In this document: positions 25,505 to 33,759 of the stretch, piece after piece
Numbering within the stretch: position 1 is the first letter of the stretch
Layout of the letters: each line of letters opens with the position of its first letter
NCBI RefSeq assembly: GCF_017873965.1
Contig: NZ_JAGGKT010000004.1
Span: forward strand, 186,001-250,000
DNA: 64,000 bases
Direction of reading: 5' to 3'
DNA from: Ammoniphilus resinae
GTDB lineage: Bacteria; Bacillota; Bacilli; Aneurinibacillales; RAOX-1
Program-made: the position numbers and the translations under genes
The notes under the pieces: model-generated
What the model was told of the DNA's origin: nothing
The model's input: only the letters and a program-made list of their open reading frames with translations
Database searches by the model: none

Positions 25505-27017
25505 ATCCAATCCCCCCTAGATTTTTTCTAATCTCCTCTTCTAGGCGGCGTGACAAAGCAAATAGCTCTCCTAACTCACTTGTCAATTTCTCCATCTTCT
25601 CATCAAATGGAATCCCATCATCCTCAGTTTCCTCGATCCCCACGTAACGGCCGGGAGTTATTACATATTCATGCTCCCGAACCTGTTCAATTTTGGCTGC
25701 TTTACAGAATCCTTGAATATCTTCGTATTTTCCATTTACATTACGCCAGTTGTGATAAGTGTCTGCAATTTTATGAATCTCTTCATTGCTCAATTCTCGG
25801 TGGCGTCGATCCACCATGGTTCCCAAGTTCCGAGCATCAATGAATAAGATTTCATGCTCGCGATTGCGGAATGTAGCATGTTCCTTTTTGTTTCGATTGA
25901 GTATCCATAAACATACTGGGATCCCTGTGGAGTAAAATAACTTATCAGGTAAGGCTACGATACAATCCACTAAATCTGCTTCAATTAAATTTTTCCGGAT
26001 CTCTCCTTCATTGGAAGTATTAGAGCTCAGAGACCCGTTTGCAAGAACAATCCCTGCTACGCCATTTGGTGATAAATGATAAACCATGTGTTGTAACCAG
26101 GCATAGTTGGCATTCCCTTCTGGAGGTGTTCCATATTTCCATCGAACATCATCCGCTAATTGGCTTCCGCCCCAATCACTAATGTTGAATGGTGGATTGG
26201 CTAAGATATAATCTGCCTTTAATGTGCGGTGTAAATCGTTATGAAAAGTGTCCGCATGTTCAGTACCTAAATTGGCATCCAATCCCCGAATGGCTAGGTT
26301 CATGCGACACAGTTTCCATGTTGTTGAGTTTAACTCCTGTCCATAGATCGACAAGTTTCCGATTTTCCCTTGATGTTCTTCAACAAATTTTTCACTTTGA
26401 ATGAACATTCCACCGCTTCCACAACAAGGGTCATAAATGCGCCCCTCATAGGGTTCAATCATTTCTACTAAAGTTTTAACTACACTGGTTGGGGTATAGA
26501 ATTCGCCCCCGCCTTTTCCTTCTACACTCGCAAATTTGCCCAAGAAATATTCATAAACTCGTCCAAGTAAATCTTTTTCACCGTTAGCATGTAATTTAAT
26601 AGTAGAGATTAAGTCAATTAACTCTCCTAATCGGCGTTTATCTAATTCCGGACGGGCATACCGTTTGTCTAACACCCCTTTTAATGTAGGGTTTTCTTTT
26701 TCAATTAAAATCATCGCATCATCAATAATTTGGCCAATCTTTGTATCCTTGGCATGGTCTTTTATGTATTCCCAACGAGCTTCAGCGGGAACCCAGAAAA
26801 TGTTTTCAGATTCATACTCGTCACGGTCTTCTTCGAAGCCATCCCCTTCTTCTAAAAGCTCATTATATTTCGTTTCAAATTTATCTGAGATGTACTTTAA
26901 AAAGATAAGACCTAGTACAATATGCTTATATTCAGCAGAGTCCATACTGCCTCTCAATTTATCTGCTGCTTTCCATAACGTTTCTTCAAATCCAACATTA
27001 GCTGTCGTAGTTGTCAT
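25494..27017 (-). CDS. hsdM: Type I restriction enzyme, N6-adenine methyltransferase subunit (HsdM)
   Basis: 507 residues. N-terminal HsdM helical domain ([21 protein letters not shown] in two parts), then the methylase with the SAM-binding motif DPCCGSGG at 196-203 and the catalytic NPPF at 274-277, as in N6-adenine methylases. It protects the host site and forms the core of the restriction complex. It is the first gene of the hsdM-hsdS-hsdR operon, 28 bases downstream of the Xre regulator gene. Confidence 0.95.
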   Translation of the reverse strand: MTTTTANVGFEETLWKAADKLRGSMDSAEYKHIVLGLIFLKYISDKFETKYNELLEEGDGFEEDRDEYESENIFWVPAEARWEYIKDHAKDTKIGQIIDDAMILIEKENPTLKGVLDKRYARPELDKRRLGELIDLISTIKLHANGEKDLLGRVYEYFLGKFASVEGKGGGEFYTPTSVVKTLVEMIEPYEGRIYDPCCGSGGMFIQSEKFVEEHQGKIGNLSIYGQELNSTTWKLCRMNLAIRGLDANLGTEHADTFHNDLHRTLKADYILANPPFNISDWGGSQLADDVRWKYGTPPEGNANYAWLQHMVYHLSPNGVAGIVLANGSLSSNTSNEGEIRKNLIEADLVDCIVALPDKLFYSTGIPVCLWILNRNKKEHATFRNREHEILFIDARNLGTMVDRRHRELSNEEIHKIADTYHNWRNVNGKYEDIQGFCKAAKIEQVREHEYVITPGRYVGIEETEDDGIPFDEKMEKLTSELGELFALSRRLEEEIRKNLGGIGYGF

Positions 27018-27045
27018 TTTTATTTCCCCCCATTATTTGTATAAA

Positions 27046-27639
27046 TCAATAATTATGGTCATCGAAGACCTCAAATATTGCACTTTCAAACTCCTCTTGC
27101 TCTGGCCCTGAAGATACCCAGTCAGGCAAAACCTCTAAATAATGGGCTAATGCTTCAATGGTTTTATGAAGCATACCTTCATGTTGGGCTTTTTCTAGCA
27201 ATTCCACCATAAGTTTGAAAGTATCTATATATGGATGAGCATCCACAATTTCTATGGCTGATTTAAATCTAGAAACGAGCTTTGCCTTTTCAATCTGACG
27301 TTCTAATGTATTGATTTCTTCTCTATCATAGACAGGGACCTCAACAAGATCGTTAATTTCTCCAATCATGAACTGCATCTCATGTTTTTTTATAACTGGA
27401 TTAAGATCACGTTTCAGCTTTTCTTTTTGAATTTCTAGTTTATCGATCTCAGTTAATTCCGTAACAAAATAATCTTGGTTTAAACCAAAAATCTCCTCTA
27501 AAATAGGTAAATATTTTTTAGGAATGTTTTGTTTCCCTTTAATCCAAAGATTAATGTTCTGTTTCTTTATTCCTAGCTTTTCGGCAAGTTCAACATGTTG
27601 CATGTTATATACGCTAAGAATATATTCCAGCCCAAACAA
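27046..27639 (-). CDS. Xre-family regulator of the hsd operon
   Basis: 197 residues. Residues 10-50 form a helix-turn-helix (HVELAEKLGIKKQNINLWIKG); the rest is coiled coil and helical. The apparent start is TTG at 27639. It is the first gene of the operon xre-hsdM-hsdS-hsdR, and two matching direct repeats overlap its promoter, so it is probably a self-repressing control protein that times restriction gene expression, as C proteins do in type II systems. That role is inferred from layout only. Confidence 0.75.
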   Translation of the reverse strand: MFGLEYILSVYNMQHVELAEKLGIKKQNINLWIKGKQNIPKKYLPILEEIFGLNQDYFVTELTEIDKLEIQKEKLKRDLNPVIKKHEMQFMIGEINDLVEVPVYDREEINTLERQIEKAKLVSRFKSAIEIVDAHPYIDTFKLMVELLEKAQHEGMLHKTIEALAHYLEVLPDWVSSGPEQEEFESAIFEVFDDHNY

Positions 27640-27660
27640 CGAATCACATCCCTAAACATA

Positions 27661-27717
27661 TTTATTGTCTTAGTCAATTAAACCTATTATAAAACCATTT
27701 ATTGTCTTGGTCAATTA
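27661..27717 (-). promoter_or_regulatory. Sigma-A promoter with paired operators of the hsd operon
   Basis: On the minus strand TTGACC (plus 27709-27714), 17 bases, then TATAAT (plus 27686-27691). Two near-identical 20-mers, TTTATTGTCTTAGTCAATTA at 27661-27680 and the same with one change at 27698-27717, cover the -35 box and the transcription start region. Each has a weak TTGNC...GNCAA dyad. This is a classic arrangement for repression by the adjacent Xre protein. Confidence 0.75.
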
Positions 27718-27966
27718 CCATTTCTTCAAAATATCTCCATTACATCGAGTACCATATGTATATTCCCCCATACTTCTAGGCGGTGATCACTTAATCGAAT
27801 TGAATTTGTGGGTTGGCTGCATCTGAGTCATATTGCTTCAACTGCAAGTTTCCAAATACTTTAAATGGAAAATGAGCTATTTATAAAATTAGGTTAATAT
27901 ACTATTGCCATTTAACCACTCCTGGGTATTTATTGTATAATAATGTAAAAAAAGGACGTGGGATAA

Positions 27967-28314
27967 ATGGGTATAATCGGCGATATTAAGTCTATTGGAG
28001 AAATAGTTCAAAAGGCCGATAACATTGAACTTTATAGAAAAATTCTCGATTTACAGTATGAAGCTATGAATGTTATTGAACAATTGAATGAACTTAAAGA
28101 AGAAAACAGAATATTAAAGGAAAAGTTGAAAACTGTCGAAAACCTTACTTTTAAGGGAAATATGTACTTTAAAAATGGAGTTAATGAACCTTTTTGCTCA
28201 AAATGCTGGGACGCAGATTCTAAATTAGTAAGACTTCACGGTGACGGTGCAGGATGGTTTCAGTGCCCTTTATGTAAGACTATCGTGCATAATGAGGTTC
28301 AAATCTTCCTATAA
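27967..28314 (+). CDS. Coiled-coil plus zinc-ribbon small protein
   Basis: 115 residues. An N-terminal amphipathic/coiled-coil region (QLNELKEENRILKEKLKTVE) is followed by a zinc ribbon, CSKCWDADSKLVRL ... WFQCPLCKTIV. Proteins of this build are common in plasmids, prophages and islands; their role is unknown. A TATAAT at 27936-27941 and AAAGGACG before the ATG support expression. Transcribed away from the restriction operon. Confidence 0.6.
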   Translation: MGIIGDIKSIGEIVQKADNIELYRKILDLQYEAMNVIEQLNELKEENRILKEKLKTVENLTFKGNMYFKNGVNEPFCSKCWDADSKLVRLHGDGAGWFQCPLCKTIVHNEVQIFL

Positions 28315-28364
28315 CAATAACGATGATTTCCTATCATGGGGATAAAAGAAGCAAGTCCTAGGAT

Positions 28365-28399
28365 ATAAAAAAGACGTATCTAGATCAAAGATACGTCTT
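28365..28399 (-). terminator. Intrinsic terminator of the PDDEXK_4-like gene
   Basis: AAGACGTATC (28371-28380) pairs perfectly with GATACGTCTT (28390-28399), and six T residues follow on the minus strand. It lies 110 bases beyond the stop of the gene at 28509-29684. Confidence 0.75.
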
Positions 28400-28508
28400 G
28401 TGCAAAGTACAGCAGGGGTTAATGTACTTTTGATTGTATCATTTCGGTTCGTTTGATAGGAAGTATAAATCCCTTTGAAGGGGATTCCTTCGTTCAACTT
28501 TTGGGACT

Positions 28509-29684
28509 CTAAAAAGAAGAGTGCTGGGCCAACTGCCTAGTTTTAATAAAGTCTTCTAGCTGCTCTCGGTGATTATGTATGTATCTAATGTACGTAACTA
28601 TTAAATCAACTAAATGGTCGAATCGACAATTCCCTATTTTAATAGCTCTATACATGAAGGTTCCTGAATACGTGTTGAACTTTTTCCCCTTATTGGTAGG
28701 GTATTCTAAGGAACCAAAAGTATTAACTTGCTTTGCCTCCAAAAAATTAAACCATAATCCTTTGTCCAAAAGTTCGTTGGCTAAAAAAGCGGCTCTTTTT
28801 TTCGCTTCTAAAAATAACCGAAATTGATCCCCTTGTACTTGGATACCTAAAATTACTGGATAATTATCTTCCATGTCGATAACATACTTTACTTCACTAA
28901 GACCTTTCCCATTTGTGTAACCAGTCCCTACAAATACTTCTTGGTATTTTCCCTCTTCCCAATGTTTTTTAGGAGGCACGAGGTTAATATCAGGTATCCT
29001 ATTGCCTATAGCTTGAAAAAATGCATTAGCTAACATCGCATGTTTATGCTTAATATAGAAGTCATGCAGCCTTAGCTGTTTTAGTTGAGGAAGAATCGAA
29101 TTCTTAGTATATAAATTATATGTATCCTTTTGGATATCAATTTCAACAGCAATTTGATGGAGGCACCCAATAAAAGAAATATAATCCTCTAGAATATTGG
29201 CATGGTATAGATTTTTTTTTCGTATAACCAAACTTAAATTCTGTAGATTGTCAGCTAACTCTCCGTAACTTAGATACTTCCAGGTTACATTGCCGATATT
29301 TAATTGGCCTTCATTAAAAAATGAGGGCCTAGAAAGACTTAACAAAAGAAAGTATTCATGAGCCATACTACCCTGCGAATATTCCTTCAATTGGGCAAAC
29401 ACCGGAATGCTTTTGACTTTATTCTCAATATAAAGGACCTTGCTTCGACCCCTATCGTCTTCGAAATAAAGCGTCAAGTCCTTATTCTTTTTTTCTCTTT
29501 TTATACGTACTAGAGAATAACGCTGATCAAAATCAGCTATAAATTGTCTCAAGTAAGGTAGCGATTCGTCCTTATAAAGGGAAAATACCCAGGATAAAAA
29601 ATTACTATGGAATAATTCCTTTGAAGATAACGAAAGATTGAACATAGGAGAAGATAAAAGCGTACTAACTACATTTTCTAGCAT
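28509..29684 (-). CDS. PD-(D/E)XK nuclease superfamily protein (PDDEXK_4-like)
   Basis: 391 residues. The N-terminus has KELFHSNFLSWVF, then DLTLYFEDDRGRSKVLYIENKVKS followed by AQLKEYS: the helix, D-(n)-E-x-K and Q-L-x-x-Y pattern of the PDDEXK_4 group. The C-terminal half is unrecognised. Stand-alone proteins of this group are frequent in defence islands; the target is not known. It is the only gene on its transcript. Confidence 0.65.
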   Translation of the reverse strand: MLENVVSTLLSSPMFNLSLSSKELFHSNFLSWVFSLYKDESLPYLRQFIADFDQRYSLVRIKREKKNKDLTLYFEDDRGRSKVLYIENKVKSIPVFAQLKEYSQGSMAHEYFLLLSLSRPSFFNEGQLNIGNVTWKYLSYGELADNLQNLSLVIRKKNLYHANILEDYISFIGCLHQIAVEIDIQKDTYNLYTKNSILPQLKQLRLHDFYIKHKHAMLANAFFQAIGNRIPDINLVPPKKHWEEGKYQEVFVGTGYTNGKGLSEVKYVIDMEDNYPVILGIQVQGDQFRLFLEAKKRAAFLANELLDKGLWFNFLEAKQVNTFGSLEYPTNKGKKFNTYSGTFMYRAIKIGNCRFDHLVDLIVTYIRYIHNHREQLEDFIKTRQLAQHSSF

Positions 29685-29851
29685 AAATACCTCTAATAGA
29701 AAGTTGTGATTTCACTTCTTAGTTTACAGGAATTATATAATAAACGTTAGGCCAATTTTTATTGCTATAGAAGACCTATACACTACATAGTTAACTTAGT
29801 ATATGATTTCATGTATATTAATGTAGACTTGAATCTTTGGAGGAATTAATA

Positions 29852-30127
29852 ATGACCAAAACAGATCTTGTTGCATATGTGGCTGAAAAAGCAGAATTGA
29901 CCAAGAAGGACTCCGGAAAAGCTGTAGATGCCGTTTTTGAAGCTATTGAAAGTTCGCTCAAAAAAGGGGAAAAAGTACAATTGATCGGATTTGGGAATTT
30001 TGAGGTTCGTGAACGTGCTGCCCGTAAAGGCCGTAACCCTCAAACTGGTGAAGAAATTGAGATTGCAGCTAGCAAATTACCTGCATTTTCAGCAGGAAAA
30101 GCCCTAAAGGAAAGTGTGAATCAGTAA
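29852..30127 (+). CDS. hup: HU-family DNA-binding protein
   Basis: 91 residues, standard HU length. [31 protein letters not shown], then the core [21 protein letters not shown] and the DNA-clamp arm. The ATG at 29852 has TGGAGG upstream; an earlier in-frame ATG at 29837 does not. HU bends and compacts DNA and assists transposition and recombination. Being inside the island it is probably an accessory copy, perhaps serving the recombinases or transposase; this link is inferred. Confidence 0.95.
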   Translation: MTKTDLVAYVAEKAELTKKDSGKAVDAVFEAIESSLKKGEKVQLIGFGNFEVRERAARKGRNPQTGEEIEIAASKLPAFSAGKALKESVNQ

Positions 30128-30135
30128 AAATATCC

Positions 30136-30183
30136 AAAAGGTGACTACCCAAAATATTATGTAGTCACCTTTTTATTTTTTTT
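30136..30183 (+). terminator. Intrinsic terminator of the HU gene
   Basis: AAAAGGTGACTAC (30136-30148) pairs with GTAGTCACCTTTT (from 30161), followed by a long T-rich run. Confidence 0.85.
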
Positions 30184-30264
30184 AAACTATTGATTCTTAA
30201 CTAAGAAGAGATCCCTGGCATCATTACGTTTGATTCGATCTCCAGGACACAGAACATATTAATT

Positions 30265-31062
30265 TCATTTAATACTCCAATTCTTATCATATGGAATTGA
30301 GGTGATGAGTCCAATCGAAGTGTCCGTTTGTCCAATAAGTATATAGAACCGACCATCTTTCATAACCAAAGTACCAGGTGGTTGTTTCTTCTCTTCTTCA
30401 GTTAAATCTAATTCAAGTGCATACTCAATACGAATATCTTTAAACCTGTAGATGTCTTTCCATCTTTCAAAGTTAATGTTTTCTCTATTTGATATAGCTT
30501 CGATTATCTGTTCAGCATCCTGTAAAACAATTTCATAATTATATGGATAAAGTAATCGAACTTCTCCAAGTGACTTTCCGGTGTGAGCATTTCGGTATTC
30601 CTCGTTGAACGCAATAGTTATTTGAAATGTTCTGTTCTCCAAAACGTGATATATCTTAAGCGCTGCAATATGTTTGCTTTCTTCTGACACCTTGTCAAAA
30701 TTCCAACCTTTATATGTGTTTTTGATTTTCTTTAATAAAAAAAGGTTTGATATTGAGCAATTAAATCCATCATTATCAAGGTGCTCAATTATATAATCCT
30801 TCTTGTATGCTTCTTTCCGAAATTCTTCCCCGAAATAATAATCAAATGAGATCTGATGTAATGTTTTATTATATTCATTTGAATACGGATATTTGTATTT
30901 CTCTTTAGCTTCTTCCGTTTCAGGAATTCTAAATCTAGCATTTTTTATTAAATCGTACATTTCAGGAGTATAGTCTACAAATGCTAGTTTTTCCATCCCA
31001 ATAATGTTTATTGATATTTTGTCATTCCATACTTCTAAGCATACTTGTTCTTTTTTATCCAT
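30265..31062 (-). CDS. HNH-nuclease-like protein
   Basis: 265 residues. The centre reads YIIEHLDNDGFNCSISNLFLL, which fits the core of HNH endonucleases (H-x-D-x-D-x-x-N-N-x-x-x-N-L), although the first catalytic His is replaced in part by an E-H pair, so activity is uncertain. The C-terminal part (GRFYILIG-TDTSIGLITSIP) is unrecognised. Adjacent to a repeated small gene of unknown role. Could be a homing-type or a defence nuclease. Confidence 0.5.
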   Translation of the reverse strand: MDKKEQVCLEVWNDKISINIIGMEKLAFVDYTPEMYDLIKNARFRIPETEEAKEKYKYPYSNEYNKTLHQISFDYYFGEEFRKEAYKKDYIIEHLDNDGFNCSISNLFLLKKIKNTYKGWNFDKVSEESKHIAALKIYHVLENRTFQITIAFNEEYRNAHTGKSLGEVRLLYPYNYEIVLQDAEQIIEAISNRENINFERWKDIYRFKDIRIEYALELDLTEEEKKQPPGTLVMKDGRFYILIGQTDTSIGLITSIPYDKNWSIK

Positions 31063-31123
31063 AAATCTTAACCTTTCAAAATAATTTTCTGAATGTCCTC
31101 TAACGTCACTGGCGTCTTAAATG

Positions 31124-31381
31124 CTAAGAACACCCAAGGTAAAAAGCTACCAATCGCTTAACCTCTGTCTTTAGAACATGAGACGGAAAGCCAAATGTAT
31201 GATGATACCTGCGATAAATATATTTCCATTCAACACCCGTGTCGGATCTGGTTTCTTCATATATTTTGATACCAATTCTCTTTAATGATTTTTTGGCATT
31301 TATATAGTCCTTCTCGATCCCTCTTACGGCCTGATTTATTAATTGGATATACGGAAGAGTTGAATCCTTAATTACCTTCAA
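31124..31381 (-). CDS. Small conserved protein, intact copy of an island repeat
   Basis: 85 residues, basic, mostly helical with an aromatic centre (GVEWKYIYRRYHHTFGFP). The same DNA occurs in decayed form at 18985-19282, so this is a dispersed gene family within the island. It may be part of the transcript of the HNH-like gene's strand but is upstream of it. No family is recognised. Confidence 0.55.
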   Translation of the reverse strand: MKVIKDSTLPYIQLINQAVRGIEKDYINAKKSLKRIGIKIYEETRSDTGVEWKYIYRRYHHTFGFPSHVLKTEVKRLVAFYLGCS

Positions 31382-31531
31382 ATCGCGTTAAAATACCTGG
31401 ATGACAAAAGGAAGTAATGCATATTGTTTTAAAAATTCAAGTTCTTCATTAGAGGGAATTGCATAGCTTCTGAGATAACACTCCCTTAATTGTTAAGTCG
31501 TAATATGTACCATAAGGTCTTGCTACGTTTT

Positions 31532-31726
31532 TTAGGAATTTTTATCCCTTTCAAGTAAACTTATGATTTTATCAAGTTTCTTTTCAATCTCATCTGTTTG
31601 AATACTTTTAACAGAAGAATTGATAAGTAATCTACGGATAAAAAGCGTGAAGGAAACTACGAATAAAGCTATAAGACCAATAACTATGCCCAAATAAACT
31701 ATCGAAGCTACAGTAAAACCTTCCAT
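31532..31726 (-). CDS. DUF4083-like small membrane protein
   Basis: 64 residues: one long hydrophobic helix (VYLGIVIGLIALFVVSFTLFIRRLL) and then a charged coiled-coil tail (EIEKKLDKIISLLERDK). This matches the DUF4083 pattern common in Bacillaceae. Function unknown. GGAGATAGG lies upstream. Confidence 0.6.
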   Translation of the reverse strand: MEGFTVASIVYLGIVIGLIALFVVSFTLFIRRLLINSSVKSIQTDEIEKKLDKIISLLERDKNS

Positions 31727-31824
31727 ATCATAACACCTATCTCCTGCTTTTTAACAATTCTAACATATTATAATTAGGCTTAAAACTTTCATACCAATAA
31801 ACAACAAACTTTGCGAAAACACCC

Positions 31825-32157
31825 TTATTTAATTAATTGGTAGATGCGATCCGTCTTATCCATCTTATTTTCAATAATTTGTACATCATTCAGACTGTCT
31901 AAATACTCACATACATCTATATAAATTTTAGGCTTACCGGATATGAAACGATCTTTAGGAGCCCCTTCTTCTGCTATAAGTTTTTCCGCTATTTGGGTCG
32001 CGCTTTGTATTTCTTCTGAAAGATAACGGTCAACAGCAATACGAAAAACAGTGTTTAAAGATAATATTTTATTAGGAACTGTAGCAAATGCTTTCTCCTC
32101 TTTTTTAGTTGATTCTTCATTCATGCCAAATAAAGATAATTGCTCCAAATTGATCAC
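31825..32157 (-). CDS. Hypothetical helical protein next to the recombinase gene
   Basis: 110 residues. The start has GGAGTGA a few bases upstream. Contains a MINLEQLSLFGM N-terminus of a type also seen in clamp-binding peptides (QLSLF), which could dock on the DNA polymerase sliding clamp. The remainder is helical and unrecognised. Between the tyrosine recombinase and a membrane protein gene. Confidence 0.5.
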   Translation of the reverse strand: MINLEQLSLFGMNEESTKKEEKAFATVPNKILSLNTVFRIAVDRYLSEEIQSATQIAEKLIAEEGAPKDRFISGKPKIYIDVCEYLDSLNDVQIIENKMDKTDRIYQLIK

Positions 32158-32288
32158 TCCTATATTTTTATTGCTATTCGTGCATAAAGAGGGAGTTTTT
32201 ATCGTCTCTCCACCACATATAGCGAATAGCCATTTTTATTAGTAGGGAAATTTAAATCCCTTTGCTATCATGGAGAGAGTGATTTCAA

Positions 32289-33356
32289 TTATATTTGTAT
32301 TCCCCCAATATAATCATTAGCAACCTTCGCCTTCTCTTCCTGTAAATCGTGAAGATAGACCTGTGTGGTTGAAATATCCGAATGCCCTAACATGGTCTGG
32401 ACTTCGTGGATGTTGGCTCCCCCATCCAAGGCAAACGTGGCAGCTGAATGCCGAAACCAGTGCGGTGAAATCTTCTGTTCTTCAAAATTCCCCTTATATT
32501 TTTTAATCCCAGCATTTTTAACCACTCTCTCAATCATATATCGGACAACCCTATCGTTTAGTGGGTTCACCTGGGAATTTACGAGTAACGGTTCTTCTGG
32601 TTTATCACCTACGGTTAAGGACAAGCGGAAGTAATTGCGGTGATGCAGTATAATTCCGTACAAGTCCTGCCTCAGCCTTACCTTTCGTTCCTTGTTTCCT
32701 TTTCCTATAATCCGAACATATAAGTGCCCCTTTAATCCGGGGTGAACATCTCCCCACTTGAGTTTGCATAGCTCTGAAACTCGCACTCCTGTTAATAGAA
32801 GAAAAGCAATGATGGGATGTTTTACTGGATGACCTCTTACCTCATCTAAAATGCGCTGCACTTCTTCATAGTTTAATTTTCGCTCCACACGAGCCCGTTC
32901 CTTTTTAGGTAGCCGGATATAGTTTCGCATGTCGCGGTCAAAAAATTGGTGTTCAAAACCAAATTTGAGTAGGGATCGTACCAGGGTTAATTTTTTCTTG
33001 GCCGTGGACTTGGCATACTTCTCCTCTACCCATCTTTGATAAGCGTCCAATTCCACGTACCCAATTTCAGACAAGGGCTTTTCAATGAAGGATAGAAATT
33101 GACGCAGATCATTTAAATAGGTCCGTTCGCTTCCTTTTGTTAAATCCTTCTCACGTTGTTTGTTGTTATATAGGAAGAAAGACAAAAAGACAATATCCTC
33201 TTTCAAGTTTTCAAAAGTTAGGTATTTCCCTTCTGATAATAACTCTTGTCTGAGGAAATCGATTTCTTTCCAACGTCCATTCTTTACTAAGGAAATAAAT
33301 TCATCAATTCCATTAACATTTGATAAATCATTCTTGTTTCGGATTTCTAATTCCAA
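32289..33356 (-). CDS. XerC/D-like tyrosine recombinase/integrase
   Basis: 355 residues from a TTG at 33356 that has GGGGAGG upstream; a longer frame from 33473 has no ribosome site. The core-binding domain covers about residues 45-160; the catalytic domain has GVRVSEL, the K-containing GKGNKERKV hairpin, SPHWFRHSAAT, LGHSDIS and TQVYLH, so R-K-H-R-H-Y are all present. It is divergent from the XerS-like recombinase at 3055. It lies just outside the right transposon's inner end and points into the island, so it may mobilise the cargo. Confidence 0.85.
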   Translation of the reverse strand: MELEIRNKNDLSNVNGIDEFISLVKNGRWKEIDFLRQELLSEGKYLTFENLKEDIVFLSFFLYNNKQREKDLTKGSERTYLNDLRQFLSFIEKPLSEIGYVELDAYQRWVEEKYAKSTAKKKLTLVRSLLKFGFEHQFFDRDMRNYIRLPKKERARVERKLNYEEVQRILDEVRGHPVKHPIIAFLLLTGVRVSELCKLKWGDVHPGLKGHLYVRIIGKGNKERKVRLRQDLYGIILHHRNYFRLSLTVGDKPEEPLLVNSQVNPLNDRVVRYMIERVVKNAGIKKYKGNFEEQKISPHWFRHSAATFALDGGANIHEVQTMLGHSDISTTQVYLHDLQEEKAKVANDYIGGIQI

Positions 33357-33539
33357 AATTCCTCCCCCTTCCATCGGAATTTCTATAAAAAACATTATGT
33401 TAACTGATGATGTCTTATTTATAATTATTACATATCTATCCGAAAATTTCTTCTTTTCGGATATACTTACCATTTAATAGTACCATGTTTTTTTAGAATG
33501 AGAAGCCGAATTCTGAAAAAATAATTTAAAGTACTCCGT

Positions 33540-33623
33540 GGACAACACAATATATACATTAGTGACAACAAAATGAATACATAAATCATTTTTTTGTAAA
33601 CAAGGTACGAAATTATCTGACAA
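33540..33623 (+). mobile_element. Probable Tn7-like transposon end (TnsB-site array) of the right element
   Basis: GGACAA at 33540, TGACAA at 33563 inside CATTAGTGACAA, and TGACAA at 33618. The first two are 23 bases apart, exactly as in the array at 2114-2171, and share the 12-mer with it in opposite orientation. It sits 137 bases downstream of tniQ, where the cargo-side end of a Tn7-like element without cargo would be. The outermost bases and target duplication are not resolved. Confidence 0.5.
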
Positions 33624-33759
33624 ATTGCTTGACTCAATTTAAATAGCCCGATGACTGATTATCAACGGGTTTGAATAAGTAACTTTTAATTGTACTTAGC
33701 TGCTGAAACCTATAGAAGCTTGTACAACATAAATTGGCGCTATTAAATGTGAAATATGG

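Noticed and set aside
26665-27111. 148-codon plus-strand frame over hsdM
   Set aside because: Antisense shadow of a conserved methyltransferase gene.
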